The notes beneath the pieces are model-generated. The model did no database searches and was not told the origin of the DNA. It saw only the letters and a program-made list of their open reading frames with translations. Both the position numbers and the translations under genes were made by a program. Of a DNA stretch of 64,000 nt, positions 61,528 to 64,000 are shown in pieces. Within the stretch, counting starts at the first letter, position 1. Each line of letters opens with the position of its first letter. The DNA comes from an uncultured Muribaculaceae bacterium (GTDB taxonomy: Bacteria; Bacteroidota; Bacteroidia; Bacteroidales; Muribaculaceae), in contig CAJUCW010000020.1 in the NCBI GenBank assembly GCA_910585275.1, forward strand, positions 1 through 64,000, in the 5' to 3' direction.

Positions 61528-61535
61528 AATTGATG

Positions 61536-62018
61536 TCAGGAAAGGATTTCAGGGATTTGTGCAGGAGAGGTTGCAATCGCTTTCAGATTGCCGAAGCGGT
61601 CAATCAGAAATGAACGGCATCCTGTTTTTGTCTGGAAATCCTTAAGCACATCGGATGTAACGTCGTCTTTATCAAGGGAGACGACCTGATCGGATATTCG
61701 GTCGATTTTAACAATCTCGCTTGCAATAGACTTATCGGAATCTATGCATACGCTGACAAATCGGGTTGATTTGTGTTCTCCGGAATCAGCGAGTTTGGAG
61801 AGAGTGCGGTTGGCAATGCGCGAAGAAGGGTCGGAAGCCGACCAGAAATTCACGAGAATCTCTTCCCCTTCGAGAGAATCGAGATGCTTTTCTGCATTGG
61901 CGGAGAGGGTGATTGAAGGAGCTTCGGAGCCTATTTCAAGGGTATGGCTACCGGAGGGGATTGAGGATGTGAGAAATGCGGCAAAAACAAACGAAAAAAC
62001 TAAATTTTTAGATTTCAC
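61536..62018 (-). CDS. secreted thioredoxin-like protein without CxxC
   Basis: This 160-aa protein has a signal peptide (about 1-23) and a TlpA/ResA-like thioredoxin fold: EIGSEAPSITL, EGEEILVNFWSASDPSSR, and the C-terminal SFLIDRFGNLKAIA. Where redox members have W-C-x-x-C, this one reads WSASDPSSR, so both active Cys are missing and it cannot act as a normal oxidoreductase. A binding or chaperone role is possible. The reading frame remains open past its TGA for another 45 codons. Confidence 0.75.
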   Translation of the reverse strand: MKSKNLVFSFVFAAFLTSSIPSGSHTLEIGSEAPSITLSANAEKHLDSLEGEEILVNFWSASDPSSRIANRTLSKLADSGEHKSTRFVSVCIDSDKSIASEIVKIDRISDQVVSLDKDDVTSDVLKDFQTKTGCRSFLIDRFGNLKAIATSPAQIPEILS

Positions 62019-62153
62019 AATTACTTGTTTTAGTTACACAATAGCCGTCTGCGCATCATTGCTGACGCTTTTCATGGAGACGACAAAAATTAACTCTAAA
62101 CAAGGGGTGTAAGGCAGGTTGCCAAGCCTGCAAGTCAATTTAAATAACCCCTT

Positions 62154-62357
62154 GGGCTGTCACGAATAGGGACTGAAGCCCTGTGGTTGTCACGAAATGG
62201 AAAGTGAAATATACTTTCCGGGTTGTCACGAATGGAGAAAAACTATCTCCGGGGTTGTCACGAAGTGGAAGGGTAAGTCCTTCCGATGGTTGTCACGAAA
62301 AGGAAAGTGAAATATACTTTCCGAGGTTGTCACGAAAAGGGGCGAATCGCTATTCCT
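62154..62357. repeat. tandem array of six TGTCACGAA-plus-hairpin units
   Basis: TGTCACGAA starts at 62158, 62188, 62224, 62256, 62291 and 62328 (spacing 30, 36, 32, 35 and 37). After each copy comes a short inverted repeat with different sequence: AGGG/CCCT, GGAAAGT/ACTTTCC, GGAGA/TCTCC, GGAAGG/CCTTCC, GGAAAGT/ACTTTCC again, and a degenerate last unit. The constant word is kept while the stems change on both sides. The array sits in a gene-free stretch (62019-62503). The rest of that stretch shows only one more small hairpin near 62114-62130. Confidence 0.8.
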
Positions 62358-62503
62358 ACGGAAAAGGAATTGGAAAAGCCCACAAAAATACTAACAAATA
62401 ATAGTCGGTATATGTTCTTAAAACGTGTTATAAAACATATTATTGCCCTCCATCCCAATAAAAACGTTAAAAAACATGTCAGATAATACCATTTTATAGG
62501 GGT

Positions 62504-63170
62504 GTTGAGACTGTTTTGTTAAATATGGGTTGACCGTATGTGCTGACCTGGTGGCTATGGGTAATTTGTCAGGACTAAGAGCGTTCCTTAAAATTTCGGG
62601 GTCGTAGGGGCTGCGATTTTTGAGTGGATTTTGCGAGTCGAAGAAGGAACGATGCGGGCATCGTGACTGATGAGATCTCGCAAAATACGCCAAAAAGCGT
62701 CGGACAGAGGTAACTTTTACACATGCAGGCTTACCGATTGCGGATTTAAGACGGTATAGGCGTAAAAGGCCGGAGCTGAGGAGAGCGTCAGCACTTCAGG
62801 GAATGTCAGAAAGAGTCAAATATAGCGTAACAATCTGTATATATCCGCAGTAACTGTCATATATGAAGCAGTAGAGCATTCTCTCTCATAGTTACGGACA
62901 AGACGTCGGCAGTTGTCAAGCCATGAAATCGAACGCTCCACAATCCAACGTCCCTGTGCCGGGACAAATATGGCACCTCCGGCGTTGGATTTGGTACAGA
63001 TGATAATCAATCCTTGCGCCCGCACGGTTCTGACCACATTCTCCCCACGGTATCCTTTGTCGGCGCGGATTTCCTTCAATGACGGACACTTGCTTTTTGT
63101 ATCGGCAATCATTTTCAGGCATGCCTTGTTGTCACTGATATTTGCGCATGTAAGTTGTCTGTCCAACTAA
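62504..63170 (-). mobile_element. truncated IS5-type insertion sequence
   Basis: This fragment holds the C-terminal part of an IS5-type transposase (62816-63166). Its outer end is placed at about 62504 from the sequence GGTGTTGAGACTGTTTTGTTAA, which looks like an IS end, but the partner end is lost. The other side is cut at about 63170, right before the Abi-like gene's promoter region. The left boundary is approximate. Confidence 0.5.
62816..63166 (-). pseudogene. IS5-type transposase, C-terminal fragment
   Basis: The 116 residues match the back of IS5-type DDE transposases: LKEIRADKGYRG, GRWIVERSISWLDNCRRLVRNYER with the catalytic Glu. Only a TTG opens the frame, directly after a TAG, and the first two catalytic Asp are missing. 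It is a remnant and cannot transpose on its own. Confidence 0.85.
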
Positions 63171-63187
63171 TCCCCCTTTTTCTCACT

Positions 63188-63219
63188 GTTGCCCAATCTA
63201 ATGAAAATGATTATCTTTG
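63188..63219 (+). promoter_or_regulatory. promoter of the Abi-like gene
   Basis: GTTG (63188-63191), a 20-nt spacer and TATCTTTG (63212-63219) fit the Bacteroidota promoter. The transcript would have a leader of about 115 nt before the GTG at 63342. Confidence 0.65.
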
Positions 63220-63238
63220 CAGGTATAAAAAAACTAAA

Positions 63239-63270
63239 CCCGATAGCTTGACGAGTCAGGGGCTACCGGG
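63239..63270 (+). promoter_or_regulatory. structured leader of the Abi-like gene
   Basis: CCCGATAGC and GCTACCGGG form a 9-bp stem with one mismatch over 14 nt. A short CACT/AGTG hairpin follows near 63276-63291. The leader could control translation, but no known riboswitch class is recognised. Confidence 0.4.
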
Positions 63271-63341
63271 AATCAACACTGCAAAAATAGTGCTTTCTTT
63301 TGATTAAAACAAATTTTTACTCATAAAAGATTGTAAAGCAA

Positions 63342-64000
63342 GTGAAATTCGCCGATTTTCAGAATATATTGTCCCCGGAAAGACTCAACAGATATGTTGC
63401 TGCCTGTGATAATGACACCCGAAAAGCCATGTCGCTTTACCGGTTGAATCTTCATCTGTCACAGGAAGTATTTACTTTGTTGAGTTGTTTCGAGGTAGCG
63501 TTAAGAAATTCCATTGACCGTGGGCTCACAGCTCGGTTCGGAGAGAACTGGCTTCGTGATTCAGTATTGGCGGGAGGCATATTCGATATTGCCAGTTGCC
63601 GGGATAGTGCGCGAATAATCACCAAGGCTTTCAACCGTCTGAACAGAAATGGCGAGTACACCCATCATAAACTTCTTGCAGAAATGGAGTTCGGAGTGTG
63701 GAAATATATGTTTGCCAATCCTCAGTATCGTGCCACCGGGCAGATTCTTCTCCGAATATTCCCGAACAAGCCCCGTTCTTCGGCAGAGATTCAATACAAC
63801 AATGCCTATATGTTTAATGAACTTGACGGCATCAATATCCTCCGAAACAGAATAGCGCACCATGAGCCTATTTGTTTTGCGAAAAGGCAATCCCGAATCG
63901 GAACAGCATACATCCTCAATGCTTATCAAAATCTTCATAAGCTGTTTATGTGGATGGGCATCGACAGCCATTCTTTGCTTTATGGACTTGACCATGTGCA
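63342..64000 (+). CDS. Abi-like family protein, HEPN-type motif (partial at window end)
   Basis: The frame is open from GTG 63342 to the window end (219 codons) and was identified by direct translation. The protein starts KFADFQNILSPERLNRYVAACDND, has LSCFEVALRNSIDRGLTARFGENWL, and the block NILRNRIAHHEPI, where RNRIAH fits the R-x4-H of HEPN ribonucleases. This matches the Abi_2/AbiD-F type phage-resistance family. Upstream the frame is closed by a TAA at 63324-63326. An ATG at 63429 is less likely, as conserved residues precede it. The C-terminal end lies outside the window. Confidence 0.78.
   Translation, partial: MKFADFQNILSPERLNRYVAACDNDTRKAMSLYRLNLHLSQEVFTLLSCFEVALRNSIDRGLTARFGENWLRDSVLAGGIFDIASCRDSARIITKAFNRLNRNGEYTHHKLLAEMEFGVWKYMFANPQYRATGQILLRIFPNKPRSSAEIQYNNAYMFNELDGINILRNRIAHHEPICFAKRQSRIGTAYILNAYQNLHKLFMWMGIDSHSLLYGLDHV

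Noticed and set aside
62154..62357. CRISPR array
   Set aside because: The constant word is only 9-12 nt, the intervening parts are palindromes instead of unique spacers, and no cas gene is present.

Overview
The window looks like a chromosome segment of a member of the Bacteroidales (phylum Bacteroidota). Supporting signs are TAnnTTTG-type -7 promoter boxes with TTTG about 19-20 nt upstream, a 2490-aa SprA-like type IX secretion protein, five GLPGLI-family proteins, surface-lipoprotein signals (Cys-Ser-Asp-Asp-Asp) and a CbiK-type (anaerobic) cobalamin pathway. A gut lineage such as Muribaculaceae is plausible, but that is inference.

Layout. 1-1540: an ISL3/ISAon1-like insertion sequence abutting the end of a related element. 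1620-3811: two identical tRNA-Arg(ACG) genes and a leftward housekeeping operon (ysxC, gtrA-like, rpiB, folB). 3968-28787: the dominant feature, a 24.5-kb rightward unit of 20 genes. It starts with a promoter and a cobalamin riboswitch, and almost every gene junction from 8913 onward overlaps or nearly abuts. It encodes outer-membrane uptake (TonB-dependent receptor, DUF4374-like surface lipoprotein), an exported CbiK-type cobaltochelatase, a membrane-anchored CobN-like protein with three small membrane partners (a HmuSTUV-like set including an ExbB-like channel and a DUF2149/ExbD-like protein), a BtuFCD-like ABC importer, and corrin-ring synthesis, much of it as two-domain fusions (CbiH-CbiC, CbiE-CbiT, CbiG-CbiF, CbiJ-CbiD), followed by CbiA, PduO, CbiP, CobD and CbiB. 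28765-31617: the nucleotide-loop genes (phosphatase, cobS, cobT, cobU) run leftward into it, and lysC lies upstream of them. CbiL and the uroporphyrinogen methylase are not in the window.

33328-47781: YqgE, gene remnants, an alternating cluster of GLPGLI proteins with an outer-membrane beta-barrel protein, two LuxR-type regulators, small secreted proteins and repeats. 47785-57086: GNAT, recR, ruvA and sprA. 57386-61353: a radical SAM protein, an unusual Cys-rich double-TonB-domain protein and small membrane proteins. 61401-64000: a redox-dead thioredoxin-like protein, an array of covarying hairpins, an IS5-type remnant and the start of an Abi-like (HEPN-type motif) gene that runs off the window.

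The strongest leads are (1) the HmuSTUV-like chelatase module placed under B12 riboswitch control beside an exported CbiK; (2) a CRP/FNR-like palindrome at the same spacing in three promoters, which suggests one regulon linking the GLPGLI cluster, a LuxR regulator and the radical SAM/TonB pair; (3) the hairpin array at 62154-62357; and (4) the radical SAM plus CxxxCxxC-TonB pair.
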